DNA of 64,000 bases from a virus, in IMG/VR virus record IMGVR_UViG_3300043256_000274, positions 1-64,000 of that record, one strand, 5' to 3'. Below, one piece after another: positions 31,006 through 38,245 of the stretch. Numbering within the stretch: position 1 is the stretch's first letter; each line of letters opens with the position of its first letter. The notes below the pieces were generated by a model. It searched no databases. It was not told the origin of the DNA and worked only from the letters and a program-made list of their open reading frames with translations. Made by a program: the position numbers and the translations under genes.

Positions 31006-31376
31006 GGGAGGATCAGTTGGGGCCGGAGGATTGAACCCATGTATTTCAACTCCAGGATAGTGACGATAGTCTCATACCCAACCTTGGCGTCTGGGTAACA
31101 GTTAGCAAGGATCTGAGCGGCCCCGGACCATGTTCGCATGATCGGGTCATTCACACACTCCAGTAGGATCGCAGGCATATCGACCACTGATCCAACCCAG
31201 CAAGAGAGGGACAGCGCCGTGCCCAGGGACTTCCCTTGGGCATCAACGAGCTCAACTGTAATCGGCTTGCCGTCCTCTAGTCGAGTCGTGCGCTCGGCCC
31301 ATTTTTCACCGAGACGCACGGTCGAGAAGAGCTGGTTGGTCAGGTTGACCGGGTTGCGGAACGCCAGCTTGTGCAT
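31002..31376 (-). CDS. Hypothetical protein, 124 aa
   Basis: Starts MHKLAFRNPVNLTNQLFSTV, followed by RLGEKWAER, which recalls short PUA-like phage proteins, but I cannot place it in a family. The rest is hydrophobic with two Cys and an acidic stretch. It lies in the operon upstream of SSB. Confidence 0.5.
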   Translation of the reverse strand: MHKLAFRNPVNLTNQLFSTVRLGEKWAERTTRLEDGKPITVELVDAQGKSLGTALSLSCWVGSVVDMPAILLECVNDPIMRTWSGAAQILANCYPDAKVGYETIVTILELKYMGSILRPQLILP

Positions 31377-31379
31377 CTG

Positions 31380-31700
31380 CTAGAGAGGCGCCTCGTCCGC
31401 GTCCGCGCTTGCCGCGCGATTGGCGAGTTGCTGGGCGCCCAGCCAGAGAGCACCTTGGATGACTCCGAGGATGCGCTGACGCACCGCGTTGGCAGCGCCA
31501 GTCGCGTTCATGGCAGCCATGAGGGCGACGCTGTCGCGCTCGGCGATGACAGCCAGGTCGAAGCCAGGCTGGCCGACGTGCATGGCAAGGACAGCCGTGC
31601 GTTCGGCTGCATAGAGGGCGACCTCGTCGACCGAGGTTGCGAGATCGGCACCGGTCTCCGCGATGGCGGATTCGAGGAGTGCTTTGATTGATTCTTCCAT
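31380..31700 (-). CDS. Hypothetical protein, 106 aa
   Basis: The ATG at 31700 (MEESIKALLESAIAETGADL) follows a GAAGAA stretch. It is an Ala-rich, helical protein (QGALWLGAQQLANRAASADADE) ending EAPL. A structural or assembly role is possible, but nothing in the sequence proves it. Confidence 0.5.
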   Translation of the reverse strand: MEESIKALLESAIAETGADLATSVDEVALYAAERTAVLAMHVGQPGFDLAVIAERDSVALMAAMNATGAANAVRQRILGVIQGALWLGAQQLANRAASADADEAPL

Positions 31701-31704
31701 GGGA

Positions 31705-32211
31705 TCAGTCCACAGTCGTAAAGGTCGGAACGAGTTTGCCCGCGAGCGTGACGGTGCCCGTGGGTGTGACCTGGCTGCCGTTGGACAGCCAGCTTTCACG
31801 CGGACGTCTGTAGGTAACGGCGATGAGTTGCTCGAAGCCTGTACTGAAATTACGTAGGCGTTCGCGCAGAGATTCAGCGACTTGGTCGCTCATCTCGCCG
31901 TCATCGACACGGTCCTGAATGCCGCGCTCTGCGTAGGGCAGGAGCATCGACGCCCAGGGGATACGGCGGAGGGCGCTTCGCTCTCCGCCGTCCGCCAGAG
32001 CGGCTTCCAGGTCCGCTACGAGGGAGTCGAGGGATGACCTGTCGGCCAGGTCTCCGTCTTCGACAGCGTCGGCGAGGCCACGCTCGAGGTCGGCTCGGAC
32101 GCCGACCCAGGCGAGCTCCATCGCGGGTACCAGGGTGTTGTCTCTGACCGGAGTGGAGAGACAGGAGGTCGAAACGACAGCTAGAAGCGCTGCCAACAGT
32201 ATGCTCTTCAT
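31705..32211 (-). CDS. Putative lipoprotein, 168 aa
   Basis: Residues 1-17 (MKSILLAALLAVVSTSC) form a lipoprotein signal with Cys17. The rest is soluble, helical and acidic (ADLERGLADAVEDGDLADRSS) and Thr-rich at the end. It may act in lysis or on the host envelope, but no motif shows this. A quasi-hairpin lies near 31962-31990. Confidence 0.6.
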   Translation of the reverse strand: MKSILLAALLAVVSTSCLSTPVRDNTLVPAMELAWVGVRADLERGLADAVEDGDLADRSSLDSLVADLEAALADGGERSALRRIPWASMLLPYAERGIQDRVDDGEMSDQVAESLRERLRNFSTGFEQLIAVTYRRPRESWLSNGSQVTPTGTVTLAGKLVPTFTTVD

Positions 32212-32274
32212 CTGATTGTCCTTCTGGGATGAGGGCCATTCGGCCCAAGAATTCTCTAATCGTACAGGTGTTTC

Positions 32275-32913
32275 CTACCAGCCGCCACCGGAATCTCGTT
32301 CCTCATCGGTGACATAGCAGGGAAGGTCGTCGAGCTCCGCAGGAAGCATCCCACGGGCGATCTGGTGCTCGACGTGCATCATGCAAGCGATGTTCCAGCG
32401 AGCAGCCGCTAGGTGGTCTTCGTCCCGGTAGCCCATGTGGTGCTTCTCCAGGTGACGCTTCGCACAATTCAAGGCAACCGACATCGGCTGGCCCTTCTCC
32501 CAATTGCGCTCCCCATACTTGACGGCTCCACGCTCAAGCAAGCCGGCGTCCCGCCGCGCCACCATGGGTGACATGAGATCGAAGCGGCCCTTGCCGGTGG
32601 CACCGTCGCGCACGGAGCCAGTGGGAAACTCACGGCGCGTGCCGCTGTCTTTGGTAACAGCGACGATGGACTCTTTCGCATAGTCGACAGCGATGCAGAC
32701 GCTACATAGACCCGTGTTCATATTGGCGATCGGGTCGTGATGACAGCGGGCGCAGAGTTCAGGTTCGGTGGACATCTTTGTGTGCTGGGGCTGGGGGTGA
32801 TCCTCTAGTTCACGGACAGCGTCCGCGTACTCCAAGAGTAGCGCACGAAGCACGCGATTGCCAACGGTTGCCTTCATTGTCTTCGACAACGTCCTAAGTC
32901 CTTCTGAGATCAT
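32275..32913 (-). CDS. DUF5664 (dATP/dGTP diphosphohydrolase-like) protein
   Basis: A 212-residue protein. Its C-terminal half, GKGRFDLMSPMVARRDAGLL, KYGERNWEKGQP and DEDHLAAARWN, is the DUF5664 / dATP-dGTP diphosphohydrolase N-terminal pattern that includes MazZ of 2-aminoadenine phages. The N-terminal part has a Cys/His site (CARCHHDPIANMNTGLCSVC) that is not part of that family. It may remove dATP or dGTP. PurZ and DatZ-type partners are not seen in this window. Confidence 0.65.
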   Translation of the reverse strand: MISEGLRTLSKTMKATVGNRVLRALLLEYADAVRELEDHPQPQHTKMSTEPELCARCHHDPIANMNTGLCSVCIAVDYAKESIVAVTKDSGTRREFPTGSVRDGATGKGRFDLMSPMVARRDAGLLERGAVKYGERNWEKGQPMSVALNCAKRHLEKHHMGYRDEDHLAAARWNIACMMHVEHQIARGMLPAELDDLPCYVTDEERDSGGGW

Positions 32914-33413
32914 GCTTTCCTCTTCCTCTTGAACTCGGAGCAGTTGGCATCGGCGATGGCGAGCTCTCGGCCCATGCCGGCAGAGCAGGTAACCTCACCG
33001 TCCTGGCTGGCCCAGCCACGAATACGATTGCGGATGGCGGCAGAGCCTTTCTTATTGGAACACCACACCAGGAACTCGTCGCCGTGATGTCGGATGGCGA
33101 TGGCGTCGCACGGCAGAGCCGCGCGAGCAGCGCGTGTGTTCGACCGGAGCCACAGCCCGAACTCCTTGATGTACTCATCGACGACACCATGGCCCAGGAT
33201 CTTGTTGAGGATACCAAGGCCGTCCATGTCCGCGAAGACGTAGTAGCCCTCGTAGCGACTGCCTGCGATGTACTCTTCGAGTGCCTGCACGTTGAAGATG
33301 CCAGTCAGTCGGTCAGTCCTGACCTGCTGCCTCAGCAGGTCATTCTCTTCCGTGAGCCGGCGGAGTTCAGAGAGGAGTTCCTCGACGGCTGAGATGACTC
33401 TGGTTCCGTTCAT
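32910..33413 (-). CDS. GGDEF-type (diguanylate cyclase-like) protein, HGDEF variant
   Basis: A 167-residue protein. After an N-terminal heptad helix (about 5-32) comes RTDRLTGIFNVQALEEYI, YYVFADMDGLGILNKILGHG and IRHHGDEFLVW, the order of GGDEF domains: substrate-binding Asp64 in DMDG and the HGDEF signature at 110-114. The first Gly of GGDEF is His, a change found in active and inactive forms. Whether it makes c-di-GMP or another nucleotide is open. It lies beside the ClpP-like and metallophosphoesterase genes. Confidence 0.7.
   Translation of the reverse strand: MNGTRVISAVEELLSELRRLTEENDLLRQQVRTDRLTGIFNVQALEEYIAGSRYEGYYVFADMDGLGILNKILGHGVVDEYIKEFGLWLRSNTRAARAALPCDAIAIRHHGDEFLVWCSNKKGSAAIRNRIRGWASQDGEVTCSAGMGRELAIADANCSEFKRKRKA
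33321..33341. repeat. Perfect intragenic inverted repeat, arms 9, loop 3
   Basis: GACCTGCTG and CAGCAGGTC flank CCT within the GGDEF-type gene, in codons for DLLRQQV. Confidence 0.8.
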
Positions 33414-33415
33414 GC

Positions 33416-34000
33416 TCAGTCCTTCTCACTCCAGATGCCGTCGATCAGGCCCCACTCAAGGGCTTGGGCTGCATCAAAGTAAACGTCTGCCCTCTTTCTA
33501 TAGAGGTTCATCCAAAAGCGTTTCGGCTTCTTCGTGTAGCGACCCAGCAAGGTAGCGAATCTACCGCTTTGGAGTTGTTCGGCCTCAGCAAACGCCTTGA
33601 CTTGATCAGGGCTGCCCTTCGTGTCCTCTAGGTAGGTGTCATGGAGCATGAAGATGGTATTCTCCGTTGACCAGCGCTCTCCCTGTTTGCCGCAGGCCAC
33701 AAGCAGCGGAGCAGAGGAGCAACACTTACCGAGCGCGATGGTGTGGATAGGTGCCTTGACGATTCGGGTTACGTCATGCAATGCGAACGCTTCTTCTACC
33801 TCTCCACCATCGGATGTGATGAGCAACTCAATCGGCTTCGTTGGACTTATCGCAGAGAGAAGATAGATGCCACGAATGGCGACGGCTGAGGAGGATTCTT
33901 CTATGTCTCCTTGCAGAAAGATCCTACGACCGAGGATGTCAACTCCGTGGGCGAGTGCAGCCTCAACGCTACCTCTGATGACTTCGGGGTCGTCCTTCAT
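33416..34000 (-). CDS. ClpP-like serine protease (S14)
   Basis: A 194-residue ClpP-type protein. The GLGSGAAA-like core is ALGKCCSSAPLLVACG, in which Ser95 aligns with the catalytic Ser; the triad His120 is in FMLHD, and Asp172 precedes YFDAAQALEWGLID. The start is ATG 34000 in the GCCGAAATG context, overlapping the metallophosphoesterase stop. Phage ClpP-like proteins often process capsid or act as prohead proteases, but here the gene lies in the early region, so a regulatory role is also possible. Confidence 0.75.
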   Translation of the reverse strand: MKDDPEVIRGSVEAALAHGVDILGRRIFLQGDIEESSSAVAIRGIYLLSAISPTKPIELLITSDGGEVEEAFALHDVTRIVKAPIHTIALGKCCSSAPLLVACGKQGERWSTENTIFMLHDTYLEDTKGSPDQVKAFAEAEQLQSGRFATLLGRYTKKPKRFWMNLYRKRADVYFDAAQALEWGLIDGIWSEKD

Positions 34001-35304
34001 TTCGGCAGCCCCCAGCGCTTCTCCCAGAACTTCCGCACCGGCACGACGCCTTTCGGCAGTCGTCCCTTGTGTTCGTAGTAGAACCCGTTGACCATACACA
34101 CGCCATCCGTAGTGATGGCGGGTGTCAACTGCAACCCTTTGCCCATGGACTCTGCGATGGCGAAGCCACGGGACCACGCGGGTGAGTTGCCCTTGACGTA
34201 ATACTTCGCAGCCTGGTCGATGGTTGCGCCGGGAGTGGACAGCCAGCGGAAGCGTTTCAGTCCAGCCGACGATCCGATGACCTGCTGGTCTCGGTGGCAG
34301 TGACCTGACCAACCAGACATGCCCCAGTGCAGGAGTTCGCCCGACGCCTGCATCTTGCTCACGATCGTACCGTGCGTAGTCGCGAGCCTGTCCCACAGTT
34401 TGATCATGGGGCGCTTGTCCTCTTGCCCTTTGGGCGAGAGGAACGTCCCAGGCTGGATGATCTCAATGTCCAGGTCATCGAACTCCAGGATCTTGTCCAT
34501 GCGGAGTGTCCGCATGGAGCTCAGGGTCTTCGCGTGTTGGGTGAGGAAGCGCACGAAGCGCGGCATGAAATGGTTGGACTCCAGCCATACGAAGCGCGCG
34601 TGCGGGCACCGCTCGCGCGCTTCTTTCCACATGCAGTTGAGGACGTCGAGTTCTACCTGGAACGGGAGCGTATGGCCAGGGACTTGAGGATGCGTGCTAA
34701 TCTCAGAGCCGTCAACATGGTCTCCGCCCCACACGACAATGTCAGGTTGAGCGTCTTCGATGAAGGTAAGGAAGGCGAGCCAAGTGAACGGATCCATGAA
34801 CATCGAGTGGGTATCAGAAATCCAGACTGCAAGTCTGGCTTTCTGAGTAGCTCGGCGAAGCTCGGGGAACTTGTCAACATGGGGAAGAATGTAGCGGTTG
34901 AAGTATCGTTCGTCATGCTGTCGCTTGGACTCGTACTCGCGAGCCAGTAGCAGAGCACGGTCGCCTTCGCCCTCGCGCAGACCAGCCATGGTCTTGAGAT
35001 GTGCGAAGCGTCCATGCCGGAGTACCTCTTCCTTCGGGAAGTAGCCGTAGAGTTCGTAGCGTCGCAGGCTGATGGAGCGGAACTCATGGAAGGGGTTGGT
35101 CTCCTCGTCCTCAGCGACGCGCACCAGGTCGGCGAGCAGGTCTTCCAGCGACGGCTTGCCCTTGCGCTTGCCGAGACGTTCGCGTTCGAGGCGCGCGTCG
35201 TCACGCGCCTTGCGGTCTCTCAGCTTCGAGGCTTCTCGGGGATCAGAGACGACCTCGTCAGGAGCAGAGATGAATCGGTCGACGTCTTTCTCAGGAGAGC
35301 CCAA
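33997..35304 (-). CDS. Calcineurin-like metallophosphoesterase, TTG start
   Basis: A 435-residue protein with metal-site motifs in order: SDTHSMFMDP, VVWGGDHVDG, WLESNHF (in the place of GNHE/D), TTHG and SGHCHRDQ. These belong to calcineurin-type phosphoesterases, many of which cleave phosphodiesters such as cyclic nucleotides or 2',3'-cAMP; the substrate is unknown. The N-terminal 170 residues are helical, with a basic cluster. TTG 35304 overlaps the upstream stop; a perfect hairpin lies near 34499-34517. Confidence 0.8.
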   Translation of the reverse strand: MGSPEKDVDRFISAPDEVVSDPREASKLRDRKARDDARLERERLGKRKGKPSLEDLLADLVRVAEDEETNPFHEFRSISLRRYELYGYFPKEEVLRHGRFAHLKTMAGLREGEGDRALLLAREYESKRQHDERYFNRYILPHVDKFPELRRATQKARLAVWISDTHSMFMDPFTWLAFLTFIEDAQPDIVVWGGDHVDGSEISTHPQVPGHTLPFQVELDVLNCMWKEARERCPHARFVWLESNHFMPRFVRFLTQHAKTLSSMRTLRMDKILEFDDLDIEIIQPGTFLSPKGQEDKRPMIKLWDRLATTHGTIVSKMQASGELLHWGMSGWSGHCHRDQQVIGSSAGLKRFRWLSTPGATIDQAAKYYVKGNSPAWSRGFAIAESMGKGLQLTPAITTDGVCMVNGFYYEHKGRLPKGVVPVRKFWEKRWGLPK

Positions 35305-35557
35305 GGTGGTTCCTTGCGTGATGCAGAATGGAGTCAGACGTAACCTTGACGTCGAACTTGGGGACTAGGACGTGTCGATGCAGGTCCCTCCACGGCTGAG
35401 TTGTTTCGCCGGAAGTCTTGAGTTCATGGAACCGTCTGATCGCACGGTTCACATCATCGACATTCTCCATGGCACAGATACGGCACCGGGTAGGTCTACT
35501 GGGCTGGGTCTCGACCAAGTCATCGACCAGCGACTCCGGAGATTTTTCTTTCGGCAT
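35291..35557 (-). CDS. Hypothetical protein with Cys pair, 88 aa
   Basis: MPKEKSPESLVDDLVETQPS and on, with CRICAMEN, DDVNRAIRRFHELK and a His-rich part (HRHVLVPKFDV; ILHHARNHL). Possibly a small DNA-binding or metal-binding protein. No family is recognised. It overlaps the metallophosphoesterase gene by 14 bases. Confidence 0.5.
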   Translation of the reverse strand: MPKEKSPESLVDDLVETQPSRPTRCRICAMENVDDVNRAIRRFHELKTSGETTQPWRDLHRHVLVPKFDVKVTSDSILHHARNHLGLS

Positions 35558-35567
35558 GGTAGCAGAA

Positions 35568-36194
35568 TTACTCGCTTACGACGTGGATCATGAGCACGCC
35601 CCGACCGCCATCGTTCTCCCGGATTGGGCGTACGTCGACAACCCCATGGGCCAGCCCAGCCGCGTCCGCGCGTCCAGATTCCTTGTCGACGAGGAAGCGT
35701 AGCCTAACAGCCTCGTTTGCGCCAATCGCCGCAGCGATTCCTGCGAGCCTCTGGGCGTCCAGACAGACCGTGACATACCTGTGGGTGGGGGGGGCTTGGG
35801 TCTCGGTGGTCTCGAGCACGGCCTGGAAGTTTGGAACCTGCCCCTGGGGGCCTGGGTTCTCGACCCTGAGCCATGCCTTCCCAGACGCCGCCTGAGCCTC
35901 TGTGCTGTGCTCTCCTGTCCTGAGTGTTCCGATGCCCGTTGTCCCCTTGGACGCCTCACGGACGGCCTGGAGGGGCAGAGGACCCAGCTTGAGTTCCTCG
36001 CCCGACTCGCGCCGCGGGAGGTCCGCTCCTGGGCGCTCATCAGGCCCCAGAATGGGCACTACAGCAGCCGAGACGCCGTCGCTGGCCAGGAGTTCGTAGT
36101 CTCCGATGTGGACCGTGTCCAGGTGCAGGCCCGTAGCGGGCTGCGGCTTCGGAGCCGCAGCCCGATGGAGCTCGAATCTCTTGGGTAGTTTCAT
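35568..36194 (-). CDS. Sliding-clamp-like protein, 208 aa
   Basis: Starts MKLPKRFELHRAAAPKPQPA. The pattern DYELLASDGVSAAVVPIL, then LPLQAVREASK and, after a spacer, LDAQRLAGIAAAIGANEAVRLRFLVD ending GVLMIHV, resembles clamp domains with an LxL-type beta framework; it is shorter than the DnaN above and could be a single- or two-domain form. A GC-rich hairpin (36141-36160) lies in the N-terminal part. The assignment is by pattern only. Confidence 0.45.
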   Translation of the reverse strand: MKLPKRFELHRAAAPKPQPATGLHLDTVHIGDYELLASDGVSAAVVPILGPDERPGADLPRRESGEELKLGPLPLQAVREASKGTTGIGTLRTGEHSTEAQAASGKAWLRVENPGPQGQVPNFQAVLETTETQAPPTHRYVTVCLDAQRLAGIAAAIGANEAVRLRFLVDKESGRADAAGLAHGVVDVRPIRENDGGRGVLMIHVVSE

Positions 36195-36379
36195 GAGTCG
36201 TCCGGGGGCCAGACATCCGGAGCAAGCCCAAAGTCAATCGGCTGCGGCGCGTTCCGCTGCCGAAGCTGTTCGGCTACCGCCCGCTGGGCAGTCTCCGTCT
36301 TGCCCAGGTGGTGTAGCCCGACCATCGTCAGGAGTACGCCCATGATGAACGATATGCCTGACCAGAGAAAGATCAACAC
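36191..36379 (-). CDS. Small membrane protein, 62 aa, GTG start
   Basis: MLIFLWSGISFIMGVLLTMV and on: one hydrophobic helix, then a charged, Pro-rich tail (APQPIDFGLAPDVWPP). GTG 36379 overlaps the stop of the upstream gene. Function unknown. Confidence 0.55.
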   Translation of the reverse strand: MLIFLWSGISFIMGVLLTMVGLHHLGKTETAQRAVAEQLRQRNAPQPIDFGLAPDVWPPDDS

Positions 36380-36504
36380 GACCGGCGGTCTTCGTGCATC
36401 TCGTCTCGGACGAGCCGGATGCGCTCGGCGACACGACGTCGGTAGCGAGCGACCATGTCTAGCAAGATGGCACCGGCCACCATTCCCCAGAGGAATGTGA
36501 TCAT
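36373..36504 (-). CDS. Small membrane-basic protein, 43 aa
   Basis: MITFLWGMVAGAILLDMVAR then YRRRVAERIRLVRDEMHEDR: a hydrophobic helix followed by a strongly basic amphipathic helix. Coupled on both sides by ATGA and GTG overlaps. Function unknown. Confidence 0.5.
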   Translation of the reverse strand: MITFLWGMVAGAILLDMVARYRRRVAERIRLVRDEMHEDRRSC

Positions 36505-36737
36505 GAGCGACGGGATCCTTTGGGTGCGACCGCGATGACCAGCGCAGGCTCGGACTTGTAGGTCTTGACGTCGGTGAGAATGACGGATGTGACGGTGACC
36601 CGCACCTTGTTGTGCGGAGGTCGTGCGATGGCAGCCTGCACGCGACGGTGCGCGTCGGCTATGGTCTTGGCGTTCGTGCAGCGAGTGAAGGGCCAGACGT
36701 ACTCGCCCTCTCCTCGCAGGATGTCAGGTAGCTTCAT
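36501..36737 (-). CDS. Hypothetical protein, 78 aa
   Basis: Starts MKLPDILRGEGEYVWPFTRC and has a beta-type middle (KVRVTVTSVILTDVKTYK). No family is recognised. It ends GSRRS with ATGA coupling to the small membrane gene. Confidence 0.55.
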   Translation of the reverse strand: MKLPDILRGEGEYVWPFTRCTNAKTIADAHRRVQAAIARPPHNKVRVTVTSVILTDVKTYKSEPALVIAVAPKGSRRS

Positions 36738-37048
36738 GATTTGACTCTGATTCCGTGATAGAAGGTGAATTGCTGCTCACCGGTGTACCCACCGAAGCCG
36801 TTGCGCGCGTTGACATAGACTGTGATAGTTCCCACGGTACTCAGCTTCGTGTCCCAGTGGAGACGAGCGGAGCCATAGTCGCGGAGATTATTGCGTAGCC
36901 AGGTGTCGGCAGCGATCATCTCGGCAGTGTAGTCTCCGACCGGAGCCGTTGACTCGGGCGTGCGGTGAATCGGCTCAGGTCGTTCCATCTGCAGCAGTCC
37001 TATGAAGAACATGAACACCAGCAGAGCGAACAAGATCATGACTCTCAT
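36734..37048 (-). CDS. Membrane-anchored protein, 104 aa
   Basis: MRVMILFALLVFMFFIGLLQ is one hydrophobic helix; residues 25-104 are soluble, beta-rich (TVGTITVYVNARNGFGGYTG) and probably outside or periplasmic. A 104-bp gap with no gene precedes it in transcription. Function unknown. Confidence 0.55.
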   Translation of the reverse strand: MRVMILFALLVFMFFIGLLQMERPEPIHRTPESTAPVGDYTAEMIAADTWLRNNLRDYGSARLHWDTKLSTVGTITVYVNARNGFGGYTGEQQFTFYHGIRVKS

Positions 37049-37152
37049 TTTTTTCTCTCCAGTAGATGTGAACCCCCCAAGGGGCTCTGAGTTAGTTGTA
37101 CCCCCATATCGTGCAGTGTGCCGCTAACTCTTCAACATTGTTCCCGAAAATC

Positions 37153-37509
37153 TCACTGACGGTCTCTACGTAGCCTCACGTTCTGTAGGCCCATCTCCTT
37201 GAGCCGGGACGGGTCCTTCTTGAGTCTGAGGTTGTGCGCCTTGGCCACGACCGACTTCACGGTGCGGCTGATCTGGCGTGCGATCTCCTCGTTAGGGGTC
37301 GTCGGATAGAGGTCCCGAAGGGCAGCCGACTCTAGGGCTGTCCAGCGGGGCATCGTCTTGACGGGAAATTTTTTCTTATCCTTGCCCAAGGCGAGCTGCG
37401 TGGCGAAGCGTCGGATTTCGGAGATGGATCGGCCGAGGGTCTCGGCTACTTCTTCGTCGGGGGTGGTGCCGTAGATCCGTTTCAGCACCTTGATTTCGTC
37501 GGGGGTCAT
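37153..37509 (-). CDS. Tandem HTH/SANT-like DNA-binding protein
   Basis: A 118-residue protein of two similar units, LKRIYGTTPDEEVAETLGRS and LRDLYPTTPNEEIARQISRT, each of the form 'l..lyp.tpneEiA..l.rs...v...a..l' seen in SANT/Myb-like or GcrA-like HTH proteins. A basic tail (LRRDRQ) follows. It may be a regulator of the early operon. It lies at the junction of the replication and accessory blocks, in front of a gap. Confidence 0.65.
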   Translation of the reverse strand: MTPDEIKVLKRIYGTTPDEEVAETLGRSISEIRRFATQLALGKDKKKFPVKTMPRWTALESAALRDLYPTTPNEEIARQISRTVKSVVAKAHNLRLKKDPSRLKEMGLQNVRLRRDRQ

Positions 37510-38024
37510 GGTGAGTTTTGCTCTGCCTGAATGCGCATGGCAGCTATGTGGTCTTCGAGGGACACGCCGCGGTCATGTGTCCATCCGAAGTAGGATGGGC
37601 CGCGGCCATTGTGGGGAGTTCCGTCCTCTGCGATCGGACCAACCTGGATGGTGCCGACCGTTATCTGACGGAGGTAGGGAGCGGGTGTGCCGGGTGTACT
37701 GCGATTGAATTCGTCTGCGATTGCTTTGTTCGCGAAGCGGAGCGCGGCTTCGACTGCATCTACATGGCCAAGGCAGGAGAAGATCAGACGCCAGTCGAAG
37801 TCCTCTTGGTCTCTGTCGACGTGGTCGATCGAGATGAGAATGGTCATCTCGTACATGGCCATCTGCCGGAAGCCCAGCTTATGTAGCCGGCGCTCCGGGT
37901 CGGGCTCATCGCCGTCACGGACGCTTCCCAGGAAGACGGACACGAGTTTCGTGCCAGCCTTCGCGGTGAGTTTGCCAGCCTGGGTGGTCATCTGTCGGTT
38001 GAGAATTACGCTTCCGGACTTCAT
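37506..38024 (-). CDS. Hypothetical protein, 172 aa
   Basis: The ATG at 38024 (MKSGSVILNRQMTTQAGKLT) overlaps the upstream stop (ATATGAAG). Alternating charge and a beta-rich segment (YEMTILISIDHVDRDQEDFD). Longer in-frame extensions lack a site. No family is recognised. Confidence 0.55.
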   Translation of the reverse strand: MKSGSVILNRQMTTQAGKLTAKAGTKLVSVFLGSVRDGDEPDPERRLHKLGFRQMAMYEMTILISIDHVDRDQEDFDWRLIFSCLGHVDAVEAALRFANKAIADEFNRSTPGTPAPYLRQITVGTIQVGPIAEDGTPHNGRGPSYFGWTHDRGVSLEDHIAAMRIQAEQNSP

Positions 38025-38245
38025 ATCTCTGTTGCCTCCAACATCTGTTCCCAGGTGGGCACACTTACTGAGCCGCCCTCGCACACGAAGCGCCAGAGGA
38101 AAGCCATCTCGAATCGGTCATAGACGTCGTCGTCCGTGGAGCCGGCGACCAGGTAGGCCGAGAGTTCGGAGCCAGCCTCGCGGCGGATGCGCTGATAGCG
38201 CTCCCACTTCTCTGAGTCGTCCATGTCTATGTATGCGATGAGCAC
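38021..38245 (-). CDS. Hypothetical protein, 74 aa, GTG start
   Basis: MLIAYIDMDDSEKWERYQRI: starts with DMDD-type acidic residues and is helical, ending EQMLEATEI. GTG 38245 overlaps the primase-helicase stop as TAGTGC. No family is recognised. Confidence 0.55.
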   Translation of the reverse strand: MLIAYIDMDDSEKWERYQRIRREAGSELSAYLVAGSTDDDVYDRFEMAFLWRFVCEGGSVSVPTWEQMLEATEI

